This document shows positions 15,877 to 24,296 of a stretch of DNA of 64,000 bases, one piece after another. Position numbers and translations under genes: made by a program. The stretch is from Armatimonadota bacterium (lineage in GTDB: Bacteria; Armatimonadota; Fimbriimonadia; Fimbriimonadales; Fimbriimonadaceae): NCBI GenBank assembly GCA_020161505.1, contig JAIUNY010000001.1:186001-250000 (forward strand), in the 5' to 3' direction. Within the stretch, counting starts at the first letter, position 1, and each line of letters starts with the position of its first letter. Below the pieces are notes generated by a model. That model was not told where the DNA came from. It made no database searches and saw only the letters and a program-made list of their open reading frames with translations.

Positions 15877-18240
15877 TCAATCGAATTCTAAATCGAATTC
15901 GAGCTTCGGGAGATTCGCGCGGATTTTGCCCGTGTTCGCATCGAAGTCAATCATCCGCACCGAGAATCGGGTCGTGAAGGTTCCATTCGGGTTCTGGGAA
16001 GACTGCCACTTTCCGCTCCATCCGAGAGGGCTCGCCGGGCTCTGAATCGCCGAGATCGCGGTGACTTTCTGCTTCGTTGTGAACTCCGCCATCACCAACG
16101 GGATTTCTTCATCTCGTCCGATTCCGCTCCAGCTCGACATGGAGAACGCCCCAGGGCCACGCACGGCGAAGAGATCTTTGCCTTCCCACTGTTTCCAGTC
16201 CGGAGGTACGACCGCCTTCACAACTGTCCACTTTTCGGGGGCGAAAACGGTGACCCGATTCCCCTGATGATCCGTGCGAGCGGGTTTGGTCTTTGGCTTG
16301 CCGGGGATCTGAAGGATCAGGGCCGGATCGCCAAATTGAAGTCGGATGTTCGTGTTGTAGCGATAAGCTCCACCTGGCCCTTCACCCCGTTCGCGGATGA
16401 TGAGTAGGCCTGCATTGAGGGCTTTTCGATGGGCTTGCCCCAGGGTCATGCCAGCGAGAACCCCGTTCCAGAACTCCATGCGGAGCGGCTGGGCTTCGGC
16501 GGAGTGCTCGCGCGATCCTCCGGCAAACGAGACCGCACCGAGTCGGAGCATCCGGGCGACCACCGAGCGGTTGTCGACTTCGCGATCCAGGCATGCCGTC
16601 CCACATCCTCCTGATTCAACGACGCTCGGGGCCAAGAGAACCTGGGCATCCCAGTTGAACATGGTGCCGAGTCCTTGCCACGAGGAGTGCTCGCTGTGGG
16701 CAATCACCGCGGCGCGGGCGAGGGCCGAATCCTGGGTGAAGCTGGGGGCACGCCGGCCTCCGCTCGGGTCGGTGGGAGGCACGATCCAAGGGACGGCGCT
16801 CGCCTCCAGATGATAGGTCTTCGCGAATCCGACGTTCTCAAAAAGCGGCCCAAACGTATTCTCCCACTCTGCCTGACCCGCCAGCGAAGAGGTTGACTTC
16901 TGCATCAGATCGGGATAGGTGAGAGCGCGCGCGGCATACAGCGAGCCGTAGCTCACGCTCTCCGCGATCACCCGTCCGACGCCGATTTGCGCGAACTCGT
17001 TGTCTTTAAGCTGGGCGTAGGGGAGATCCGAGACCTGCTCTTCCACGATTCCTCCGCTTCCGATGATCGCGTGGGGCAGGGCATCGGGGAAGCCGACGAG
17101 GCAGAGATGCTCCGGTGCGGATCCGAGCGCGGCGTAGTACTGGCCGAGCCTCGTGCGAAGGTCGTCGGCGGTCGGCCAGGTGAGGTGGACATCGGTTTTC
17201 CCGAACTTTGTCCGCGTCCCCAGCGAGACAGCCCATCGCCGATCATCGATTTCGACGGTGTCGCCCGAAGCCAGGGGCGGCGAGAAGGTTCCCTTACCCA
17301 TGCGGTCGATCGAGAGTCGCAAGTTGCTCTCGTCTTTACCGCCCGTGAGGATGAATCGAAGCTTCGAACCGCCGATTTCGATTGTTCCTTCTTTGGGCTT
17401 CGCCTCAGAAGCAGGAGTCCCTTTGGGGAGAGCGCCCTTGAGCACTCTTGATTCGAAGGGTCGTTTCCACTCGACCTTGGCCCGAAGCGGAGCCACCAGC
17501 CCCTTGCGACCGGTCGCCAGTTGCGCGCCAATCAGCGAGAGCTTGCGCGTGGTGGTGTTGGCGCGATCGAGCGGGTTGGCGGCCGCGAGATAGCTCACCT
17601 TCAATCCACGGCTGCGCACCCACTTCATGGCCTCGAACGGGCTGCTGAGGGGGGTGATTTTGCCGTTGAACTCGGGAGCCAAGAAGCCCAGTGAGACAAG
17701 TTCGGTGACCCCCAGCCGTTTGATTTCCCGCTCCGTGGCGGAGCTCAGAGCATCGCCGGTGGTGAAGAGCAGGGGCGCATCGAAGAGCCCGGCAAGGGAG
17801 GCCGCGAAAATCGCGATATCGTAGAGATCGGCTCGGCACACGACCGCGATCTTGCTCGTGGACCAGAATTGATTGCTGAGCTTGACGGCGGCTGCTTCTG
17901 CGGAGTCTGCCTGGATGCGCTGAATCTTCAGGTTGGCGGGTGGGCGCTTTTCGGCGGGGAGGATAGAGGTTTTCGGGTCGTCGAGGAGCCAGACCGCATC
18001 TGGTTGATAGCGGGCGATGTAGTCCGCGAACTCCGGGCCGTAGCCTGATTTGGCGTCCAGTGCCACAAGCGATCCCCCGCCCTTATTCGCTCGCTCCGAA
18101 GCAGGGATCGCAGCGAGATATGCCATATCCCGCCAGGAAGGCTGGTCATCGAGGGGGACGAAAAGGGTCGTCCTTTGAGGAGCCGCGAGGCTCGCCACCG
18201 CGAGCATGAGAGTCGAGACCGCCGCAGTCCACCGAAGCAT
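15877..18240 (-). CDS. Secreted C25 (gingipain)-like protein with a CWB2-like segment
   Basis: 787 residues from ATG 18240, which has a signal peptide (about 1-20, ending SLAA) and a TATACT box 6 nt upstream. Residues about 120-215 resemble a cell-wall-binding repeat 2 region (APLLFTTGDALSSATEREIK). The second half resembles the peptidase C25 fold: a strand with LCLVGFPDALPHAI, a basic AQIGVGRV, then AHSEHSSWQGLG (candidate His), VVESGGCGTACLD (candidate Cys) and a final LQFGDPALIL, as in C25 proteins. The His motif is not the canonical HGS, so activity is uncertain. Likely a surface or periplasmic protein. Confidence 0.7.
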   Translation of the reverse strand: MLRWTAAVSTLMLAVASLAAPQRTTLFVPLDDQPSWRDMAYLAAIPASERANKGGGSLVALDAKSGYGPEFADYIARYQPDAVWLLDDPKTSILPAEKRPPANLKIQRIQADSAEAAAVKLSNQFWSTSKIAVVCRADLYDIAIFAASLAGLFDAPLLFTTGDALSSATEREIKRLGVTELVSLGFLAPEFNGKITPLSSPFEAMKWVRSRGLKVSYLAAANPLDRANTTTRKLSLIGAQLATGRKGLVAPLRAKVEWKRPFESRVLKGALPKGTPASEAKPKEGTIEIGGSKLRFILTGGKDESNLRLSIDRMGKGTFSPPLASGDTVEIDDRRWAVSLGTRTKFGKTDVHLTWPTADDLRTRLGQYYAALGSAPEHLCLVGFPDALPHAIIGSGGIVEEQVSDLPYAQLKDNEFAQIGVGRVIAESVSYGSLYAARALTYPDLMQKSTSSLAGQAEWENTFGPLFENVGFAKTYHLEASAVPWIVPPTDPSGGRRAPSFTQDSALARAAVIAHSEHSSWQGLGTMFNWDAQVLLAPSVVESGGCGTACLDREVDNRSVVARMLRLGAVSFAGGSREHSAEAQPLRMEFWNGVLAGMTLGQAHRKALNAGLLIIRERGEGPGGAYRYNTNIRLQFGDPALILQIPGKPKTKPARTDHQGNRVTVFAPEKWTVVKAVVPPDWKQWEGKDLFAVRGPGAFSMSSWSGIGRDEEIPLVMAEFTTKQKVTAISAIQSPASPLGWSGKWQSSQNPNGTFTTRFSVRMIDFDANTGKIRANLPKLEFDLEFD

Positions 18241-18246
18241 GAGAGC

Positions 18247-18252
18247 AGTATA
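18247..18252 (-). promoter_or_regulatory. -10 box TATACT for the C25-like gene
   Basis: TATACT on the minus strand ends 6 nt before the ATG at 18240. This supports the signal-peptide start over an upstream in-frame one. Confidence 0.55.
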
Positions 18253-18327
18253 CGGGCTCCACTCCGAAAGGGTGTACGAAAATGCACGCGTCAAACTCCG
18301 CGAGTTCGTGGGCTGAAAGGGATCCGA

Positions 18328-18403
18328 TGGTGGAGGCTAGGGGACTCGAACCCCTGACATCCTGCTTGCAAAGCAGGCGCTCTCCCAACTGAGCTAAGCC
18401 CCC
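18328..18403 (-). tRNA. tRNA-Ala (anticodon TGC)
   Basis: 76 nt including an encoded CCA. Acceptor GGGGGCT pairs with AGCCTCC and contains the G3:U70 wobble that identifies alanine tRNAs. D-loop TAGCTCAGTTGGGAGAGC, anticodon stem-loop CTGCTTTGCAAGCAG with TGC, and T-arm GGGGTTCGAGTCCCC are all standard. The discriminator is A. Confidence 0.98.
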
Positions 18404-18419
18404 ACCAAGGGGAAGGGAA

Positions 18420-18425
18420 AGTATA
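18420..18425 (-). promoter_or_regulatory. -10 box TATACT for tRNA-Ala
   Basis: TATACT on the minus strand lies 16 nt before the mature tRNA 5' end. It is identical to the box before the 18240 gene, which helps define the genome's -10 element. Confidence 0.5.
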
Positions 18426-18614
18426 CCACCGCCTCGGGAAGAACTGGGACTCGGCGTGCGGGGGCGAGCCAGGTCTTCCCGCTACGGCACGACGCCATCG
18501 TGTAGCCATCGGCAAGGTGCATCAAGCTCGGGGCTTCTGAACGGCCACCAGAGAGCTGGTGCCAGATCGTTCTCGTTGTTTTGGCTGGGGGGCAAAGCAG
18601 CCCGGCGGAATGAC

Positions 18615-19313
18615 TCAATCAATTTCCTGCCAAACACCGATGACCCGGCACCCTGCAAAGATCTCATAGACAACATGAACGCCATCGCACGCGAATCCAC
18701 GCGGATCGGTACTCTCGTTCGAGAAGACGGCAAAAAACTTCATGTCGGCGTGGCAAATTGGGCAGACCATTCGCTTATCTGGAAAGTTCCAAAGGAAAGG
18801 CACGCCTCCGATCTGCGAGGCGTCAGAGTCGATCGCTTTGAGGCTCACGGATCTCGCTCGCTCAGATCGGTCATCCCAGTCGTAAGAGAAATGCTTTACG
18901 CGAAGCTCTTGGATCTCTTTGGGAAGATCCTCAAGCCACAGAGGGGTCTGCAGGAACCACCCCGGGTAGTCGTCGTAAGGGAAGTCTTCCGATGGCGAGT
19001 CGCCGTCTTCAGATCCCTTTTTGTAGTCGAGGATCGTGACCTCTCCTCCCATTTGTGCGTGATAGAAAAACGAACCGTGTGCCACGTTGCACTTCCAGCA
19101 GAACAACAAGTCGAGCCAATCGAGTGGCTTGAGTTCTCCCCCGAAAACGGGATCGGTGAGATCCAGGCCTGCGTGACGCATCATCAGAACTTGGCAGTTC
19201 GGGCAAATTGAATTCTTAGACCGAGGAAGCCCACAAAACTCGCGCTTTTGGCAGAGCCCCGGGGGTGGTGTCCCCCATCGGATCAAGTAGGAATCGCGAA
19301 TCAGACTCTCCAT
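18615..19313 (-). CDS. Zinc-ribbon DUF1963/YwqG-like protein
   Basis: 232 residues. Three CxxC knuckles (CPNC, CWKC, CPIC) and the segment QIGGVPFLWNFPDKRMVCP, followed by MKFFAVFSN, resemble DUF1963/YwqG proteins, where a GGxPxW motif precedes a Cys pair. Probably cytosolic, zinc-binding. Family function is not established. TAGAGT lies 8 nt before the ATG. It is divergent from the DUF4272-like gene. Confidence 0.65.
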   Translation of the reverse strand: MESLIRDSYLIRWGTPPPGLCQKREFCGLPRSKNSICPNCQVLMMRHAGLDLTDPVFGGELKPLDWLDLLFCWKCNVAHGSFFYHAQMGGEVTILDYKKGSEDGDSPSEDFPYDDYPGWFLQTPLWLEDLPKEIQELRVKHFSYDWDDRSERARSVSLKAIDSDASQIGGVPFLWNFPDKRMVCPICHADMKFFAVFSNESTDPRGFACDGVHVVYEIFAGCRVIGVWQEID

Positions 19314-19321
19314 CCCTTCGA

Positions 19322-19327
19322 ACTCTA
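19322..19327 (-). promoter_or_regulatory. -10 box TAGAGT for the DUF1963-like gene
   Basis: Minus-strand TAGAGT ends 8 nt before the ATG at 19313. Confidence 0.4.
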
Positions 19328-19360
19328 CAACAGGTTGGCCTTTGTTTACGTCGTGAGAAG

Positions 19361-19366
19361 TACTCT
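19361..19366 (+). promoter_or_regulatory. -10 box TACTCT for the DUF4272-like gene
   Basis: TACTCT ends 7 nt before the ATG at 19374. Confidence 0.4.
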
Positions 19367-19373
19367 TGCAGGG

Positions 19374-20171
19374 ATGAAGTGGAGAGATCTGTTCCGGAAG
19401 AAATCGAAAACGCCCCCTCCTCCGGCGGAAGAGGATGACGATTTCGATCTCGTCCCACCGAGCGTGGACCGGGTGAAGGCGCGTTTGATGGTTCAGTGCG
19501 CGGCGTGGTTGCGGTCGGGGTGGGAGCTCGGGATTTCCGAGGAATTACCGACGCCGCTGCAACTTTGCGCCTGGGTGACCAGGTTGTCCCCAGAGGCCAC
19601 CGACCAGGAGATTGATCTCCATGCCTTGCCGATCGGCGAGTGGCCGGAGCGTGCGGTTCGAGATGCCTCATGGGCGCAGCAGTCGGGCGGCATGTTGGAG
19701 TGGGCGCTTTATCTTCGCGAGGATCTTCCCGCCTGGGATCAGCGGTTCCACTGGACAGAGGTCGTCGTGCGAGACTTCCAGACATTTCCCACGCCGGATT
19801 CTTGGCAGCCCTTCCTCACCTTACGCTCGCATGAAGAGATGGAACGCGAGGCGATGGTGCTGGAAACCTGCTCCTGGCGGATGCGCACGGGGCAGACTCT
19901 TTTGGGCAACGAGAAAGCCTACGCCCACAAGTTGCTCGGCCGATCGGCTCAACTCGGTCATGTGCCTCTCGCTCCCGATGGCGATTTTCTCTGCTCCGAT
20001 GGACGGAGTCTAGCGGATCAATCTCCGGAGGAATTCGCTCTGATCCGGAGCATCGCCCGAGAAAAACTCCAAGCCCTCAACTGGCTCACCGGGCAGGACG
20101 AGGAATACCACTCCGTCACCTGCGATACGATCGTCGGCTGGCTGTGGGATGGCGCGTGGGAAGGGAAGTAA
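19374..20171 (+). CDS. DUF4272-like protein
   Basis: 265 residues from ATG 19374 (MKWRDLFRKK). A basic head and an acidic linker (EEDDDFD) precede a helical domain. The helical pattern with WALYLREDLP, a mid-protein ETCSWRMRT and an ending EKLQALNWLTGQ before WDG resembles DUF4272. Function unknown; related proteins occur near toxin-immunity loci, but nothing here shows that. Its last 56 nt overlap the convergent WD40 gene. Confidence 0.6.
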   Translation: MKWRDLFRKKSKTPPPPAEEDDDFDLVPPSVDRVKARLMVQCAAWLRSGWELGISEELPTPLQLCAWVTRLSPEATDQEIDLHALPIGEWPERAVRDASWAQQSGGMLEWALYLREDLPAWDQRFHWTEVVVRDFQTFPTPDSWQPFLTLRSHEEMEREAMVLETCSWRMRTGQTLLGNEKAYAHKLLGRSAQLGHVPLAPDGDFLCSDGRSLADQSPEEFALIRSIAREKLQALNWLTGQDEEYHSVTCDTIVGWLWDGAWEGK

Positions 20172-23034
20172 GCCCTGAACGAGCAAGTTGGCACTCGTGC
20201 TTCCGAATCAGATAGAGGACAGTGTGGGCAACCGCTTGGTCCACCATTCCTTTTTCGCCAACCTCGATCATGTAGGGCTCACCGATCAACTTCTCCGTCA
20301 AATCGGCTTCAAACCTGGAAAGCTGAATCGTGCACTGGTAGACGGCCCCGAGGCTTTGCTGCTGGACGCGCAACCGGAATGAGTATGCCCCCGGATCACG
20401 TTGATCGGGCCAGTGGGCAAATCGGTGGACCTGATTCGCGGCTGATAGCTCCGACATCGGATAGAAGCCGTTATCGAACAGATAGTAACGCTCATTCTCC
20501 GGCCACGCCACAAACGTTGGGGCGTTGAGGATCGGTATTGGTGACGCGGCGAGAATCTGAGACCGCAGCGCGGCTGGGAGCTGACCAAAGCGAAAGAAAG
20601 GGATGGTTCCTGGATGCCGCCATTCGGGAAGATGGAGGGCTGTGGATCTCTCAGCCTTTTCCGCAATAGCATCGTACGCACTCCGGAAAAGAACCTGGGT
20701 GTCCAGGCGAAGGGTATTGTTCTCGAATTCACCTAACTGCCAAACCGAAGGGTCGGTTTGGATGAGTTTGTTGAGTGTCGTCATCACTAGTCCCTCTGTG
20801 TCGAAAGACGTGTTGGGCCGTGGTTGATCCGCGCAGTTCGCAAAAAGAAGGAGACCAGCCTGGTCTTGCAACCTATTCAGACTTCGCCTCATTTCGGTAC
20901 CTGCTCGGGTGACGGAGGTGAACTCATCGGTGGCGATGGTATCGAGGACAAGAACCTTCCGCCAGGCAGGTATCGCGCTGAGCCAAGAGCTGAGTTCCGG
21001 CGCGCTGATGGAGTCTCTTGGCGCACGGGTCGGTCGGTCGGCTCCGCTTTTGAGGCCGGAAGGCAAGAAGTGATACTCTGGGTTTTCTCCGCCTGCAAGG
21101 ATGCCTCGGCCAGACATGAGCACCACCACCAGGTCAGCGGGCGTGGCTTTCCGGGCGATTTCTTGGATGACGCGTTCGATATTTGGTTTGGTAGCCGTGT
21201 ACTTGGAGTCACCTGAGAGCACGGTGAGGTGCACGGCCTCTGGCCCTATCTGCTCGCTGGATACGGCCCGAAGTGTATTCGCCAGATCGACGGTGGCCTT
21301 CGTCGCATCGGGTGAGGTCCCTGCTGCGATGGCGATGATGAAAGCCTTCGGGGGAGCCTCCACGATCTGTGGATCATCAGGAGTGTCGGTTGAATTTGTA
21401 AAGAAGTTTCGGATCGAAACCGCTTTCGAATCAGAGGATTCTGCCGCGGAGGTGAATACCTCCAAGTCAGAATCCAGCCGACGCCACTCGTCTGAACCCG
21501 ATTTCCGATTCCGGCGCAGGAACTCCGGGTCGTTGAGATCGATCCAAATCTCGTACTTCCCGTCCTTGATCTCGCTTGGTTTGGGTGCGGGAATCGTGCG
21601 GGCGAGCGTTCCGCTGATGCGGAGCTCGGTTGGGCCTATGCCGCCGCCACGGTCTTCGAACTCGAACAGCCTCCGACTTCCCTGATACTCCTTTTCCCAG
21701 AAGTCGGGAGCCTTAAGGATTTTCGCTTCTTTAATCGGCGTGACGGGCTTGAGCGGTTCTTTATTGTAGCCAAGCACTTTTGCCAGTAAGCCTGGCTCAT
21801 AGTATTCTTCTCGCACGGAAACGGCGGAAAAACTAAAGTCTTGTCCAATTTGCCAGGTGATCTGGGCATTTCCACCGTGGCTGGAATCAAATCGTCCGTC
21901 AGGAGTTGCGACGATCCATTTGTCGGCATCTGACACCAGGGAGCAGAGATGGTTGAGGTTCTTTGCATCCCACAGTTCAATCGTGCCCAGGTTGGTTTCG
22001 GCGACAATCAGATCGCCAGACGGGCTGAATCCTGCGCCCTGGTAACGCTGGTCAGTTTGACTCGTGGCGAGAACTTTGCCTGTTTCCGTTTCCCACACGT
22101 GGATTGTGCCGAACCTGCTTGCTGCGACAATTCGCTGTCCATCGCGGCTGAACTCAAATCGGAGGGAGTCATCGTAGTTGTGGGCCTGATCTGGCGGGCG
22201 TGGCACGACGAGGTGCGCGATCTCCGCTCCGGTTTCTGAATCCCAGAGTCGGATGGAGAGGTCGTCGTGAGTCGTGGCGATTCGGTCTCCATCGGGGCTG
22301 AGTTGGAGGGAGAGCGCCTCGCACGTGGTTCGAAACTTACGGGCTCCGGTCTCAATATCCCAGGCGGTAATGGCCCGGCTTGACTGACCGAAAACCGATT
22401 TCCCATCTATGCTGATAATGGCGCCGAAACTGGAATATTCCGCGTTGACTTGACCAAAGACTCGTTGCTCTGCGCCCGTCGCGATCTCCCAGAGCCTGCC
22501 TGTGCCATCGAATGATGATGTGATCAAATACTTTCCATCTGTGGAGAAAGCGAGGTGGGTCACCTCCCTTTGATGCCCAGTGAATGTTTGAACGAGCTTC
22601 CCGGTTTGCAACTCGTACAGTTTGGCGACGTTCCCCTCCCCCATCGCCAGAGTGCTTCCATCGGGGCTAAAGACGGCGAGATTTCTCCAACTGCTTACGG
22701 GAGGCAGTGCCGTGATCTCGCCATTGCTCAAATTCCAGAGTGCAGCAAAGTTCGTTTCCAAAACGCGCACTTCCAAAGAGTCGTATCGGGGGCTGAACCT
22801 GGGGTTGCCATAGAATCCAAAGGGGGTCTCGAGTTTCGTGACGGGAGAGCCACGGCGCAAATCCCATTTTGTGGCCGTCGTAGTTGTGAAAATCCAGAGC
22901 GTGTGTTCATCAGCTCCGAACTGAGCCTCGGCTTCAAGATCTTCGGGTCTCAACCAGACCGTGAGACCCGTCGGCGGAGCCTTTTCTGCTTGGGGGGTTG
23001 TGAGCAGAGTAAATCCGAGGAGCAAGGGTGTCAT
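20116..23034 (-). CDS. WD40-repeat protein with degenerate caspase-like domain
   Basis: 972 residues. A signal-like N-terminus (MTPLLLGFTLL) is followed by about seven WD40-type repeats to residue 365 (LAFSTDGKYLITSSFDGTG; RLWDSETG) and the linker DKWIVATPDGRFD (371-383) that often joins WD40 to caspase domains. Residues about 563-760 have the caspase-fold layout (FIIAIAAG, LVVVLMSGRG, KVLVLDTIATDE). The catalytic His is replaced by Arg643 (SGRG instead of SGHG), and the Cys position is Ile700 (DTI instead of DxC). It is therefore probably a non-catalytic, protein-binding homologue. The C-terminal 200 residues are unassigned. Confidence 0.8.
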   Translation of the reverse strand: MTPLLLGFTLLTTPQAEKAPPTGLTVWLRPEDLEAEAQFGADEHTLWIFTTTTATKWDLRRGSPVTKLETPFGFYGNPRFSPRYDSLEVRVLETNFAALWNLSNGEITALPPVSSWRNLAVFSPDGSTLAMGEGNVAKLYELQTGKLVQTFTGHQREVTHLAFSTDGKYLITSSFDGTGRLWEIATGAEQRVFGQVNAEYSSFGAIISIDGKSVFGQSSRAITAWDIETGARKFRTTCEALSLQLSPDGDRIATTHDDLSIRLWDSETGAEIAHLVVPRPPDQAHNYDDSLRFEFSRDGQRIVAASRFGTIHVWETETGKVLATSQTDQRYQGAGFSPSGDLIVAETNLGTIELWDAKNLNHLCSLVSDADKWIVATPDGRFDSSHGGNAQITWQIGQDFSFSAVSVREEYYEPGLLAKVLGYNKEPLKPVTPIKEAKILKAPDFWEKEYQGSRRLFEFEDRGGGIGPTELRISGTLARTIPAPKPSEIKDGKYEIWIDLNDPEFLRRNRKSGSDEWRRLDSDLEVFTSAAESSDSKAVSIRNFFTNSTDTPDDPQIVEAPPKAFIIAIAAGTSPDATKATVDLANTLRAVSSEQIGPEAVHLTVLSGDSKYTATKPNIERVIQEIARKATPADLVVVLMSGRGILAGGENPEYHFLPSGLKSGADRPTRAPRDSISAPELSSWLSAIPAWRKVLVLDTIATDEFTSVTRAGTEMRRSLNRLQDQAGLLLFANCADQPRPNTSFDTEGLVMTTLNKLIQTDPSVWQLGEFENNTLRLDTQVLFRSAYDAIAEKAERSTALHLPEWRHPGTIPFFRFGQLPAALRSQILAASPIPILNAPTFVAWPENERYYLFDNGFYPMSELSAANQVHRFAHWPDQRDPGAYSFRLRVQQQSLGAVYQCTIQLSRFEADLTEKLIGEPYMIEVGEKGMVDQAVAHTVLYLIRKHECQLARSGLTSLPTRHPTASRRSYRR

Positions 23035-23172
23035 GGGTTTCCGCCTTAGCTATTCAGACGCAGAGGCGAGCTACATAGCTACTCCTCTGTAACGTTCTGT
23101 TGAGAAAAACGACAAGGAGCGATTGAGTGCACCGTGTGCTTTGTCTCGTGCCGCAGGGGTACTTTGTGCTTC

Positions 23173-23586
23173 ATGGAAGTGGGCGAGAGGATTCCGGTGC
23201 AATGTCTCTGGGTTTTGGAGTACTACGATGGCCCAGCCGCAGGAGTGGTTTTTGCCAGCGGTCGGGCATTTCTGTTCGATCGATTTGTCGACCGTGACGC
23301 CGGATTCGCGCTTGCGGAGATCACGCACTCTGAGGCGGAGGAGCTCCTCGGCCACTGCCGGGTTGAGCGCCTTTGGCATAGAAGCATCCTCAGTTTGTGG
23401 GCTTCATACGATGTTCAAGCTTGCCCGCAAGTGTTCTGGGAGAATCCACCAATCGCGGTGGGCGAGCTCGACTTTGGCCGCCGGGAACTTCACGTTCTGA
23501 GTCTGGAGCGTCCGGACTCGGATAGTCTCGTCGCCTTCTGGATCGGAAGCGCGACACAAGATGCCCCCGGGCAGAAAGTAGACTAG
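23173..23586 (+). CDS. Hypothetical small protein
   Basis: 137 residues from ATG 23173. The composition is globular and mixed alpha/beta (LWVLEYYDGPAAGVVFASG; ALAEITHSEAEELLG; HVLSLERPDSDSLVAFWIG). I do not recognise a family and see no signal peptide. Its stop TAG shares a CTAG with the stop of the convergent gene at 23583. The antisense frame at 23071-23379 looks like a shadow. Confidence 0.5.
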   Translation: MEVGERIPVQCLWVLEYYDGPAAGVVFASGRAFLFDRFVDRDAGFALAEITHSEAEELLGHCRVERLWHRSILSLWASYDVQACPQVFWENPPIAVGELDFGRRELHVLSLERPDSDSLVAFWIGSATQDAPGQKVD

Positions 23587-24236
23587 CGGATGACTAGCCC
23601 GAGTTGAGCGAAGCCAGGATGTTCGGGGAGGCGGCGTTTCATCGCGGGACAGACACGAATCCGAGTTGTTCTGGTTCCAAGAGGTGTCTCAACCTTGAGC
23701 GGTTTGGTCTGGCTTTGAAGCGAGCTTGTGAGCGAGTCGAACAGCGGGCGACAGATGAGCTCCGCGCCATCGCATTCCTCGCCGGAGCGTCCCTCCGAAT
23801 AGTCGAACCAAACCTTTGGGATCGCGATCCTCAACCCAATAAAGATGCCCGGGGACGAATTTGTTTGCAATCGCCCGCTTCGCTTATCCACCGCAAGCGA
23901 CTCATCGCGGAGAGAAATCGCCGGCTCGCGGAGGCGGCGAGTCGTGAAGCCAGGCAATTTCGACGGTTCAAGATGGACATCAAAGCTCGGCGGGAAGATG
24001 TGGGAATGGAGATAGAAGTGGCCGAGGGTGCCAGCAAAAGCCTGCTGGATCACCTCGTCGTACCTGTGGCAGAACGAGTCGATCCCGTCTGTTCCGACGA
24101 GCTCGGTTGGCATCTTGTCAGTCGGATGGATCCACGCCCCGTGATCACGGAGCGCTTGCGCCAGCAATCCGGGCTCCACGAAATAGCTCCTCGAGATCCA
24201 CCCTTTTCCTGCTCCTGTACCGGCGAAGTACCCCAT
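23583..24236 (-). CDS. Hypothetical protein
   Basis: 217 residues from ATG 24236 (MGYFAGTGAGKGWIS), chosen because TACAAT ends 6 nt upstream; a TTG start at 24251 is less likely. No recognised family and no obvious membrane segment. Conserved-looking aromatic and His residues (GTLGHFYLHSHIFPPSFDV) occur in the middle, and the C-terminus is basic. The start region GTGAGKGW is not a full P-loop. Shares a CTAG stop overlap with the convergent gene. Confidence 0.55.
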   Translation of the reverse strand: MGYFAGTGAGKGWISRSYFVEPGLLAQALRDHGAWIHPTDKMPTELVGTDGIDSFCHRYDEVIQQAFAGTLGHFYLHSHIFPPSFDVHLEPSKLPGFTTRRLREPAISLRDESLAVDKRSGRLQTNSSPGIFIGLRIAIPKVWFDYSEGRSGEECDGAELICRPLFDSLTSSLQSQTKPLKVETPLGTRTTRIRVCPAMKRRLPEHPGFAQLGLVIR

Positions 24237-24242
24237 TTGGAC

Positions 24243-24248
24243 ATTGTA
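24243..24248 (-). promoter_or_regulatory. -10 box TACAAT for the 24236 gene
   Basis: Minus-strand TACAAT ends 6 nt before the ATG at 24236. Confidence 0.45.
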
Positions 24249-24296
24249 CAACCACGGAGGACACGCCCTTGTTGATTTATGCGCATGGCGAGGGTT

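Noticed and set aside
18456-19211. 251-codon plus-strand open frame opposite the DUF1963-like gene
   Set aside because: The minus-strand protein has ordered CxxC knuckles and a -10 box; the plus frame has no motif.
23604-24275. 223-codon plus-strand frame opposite the 24236 gene
   Set aside because: Arg/Ala-rich shadow; the minus frame has a TACAAT box and more globular composition, though confidence is moderate.
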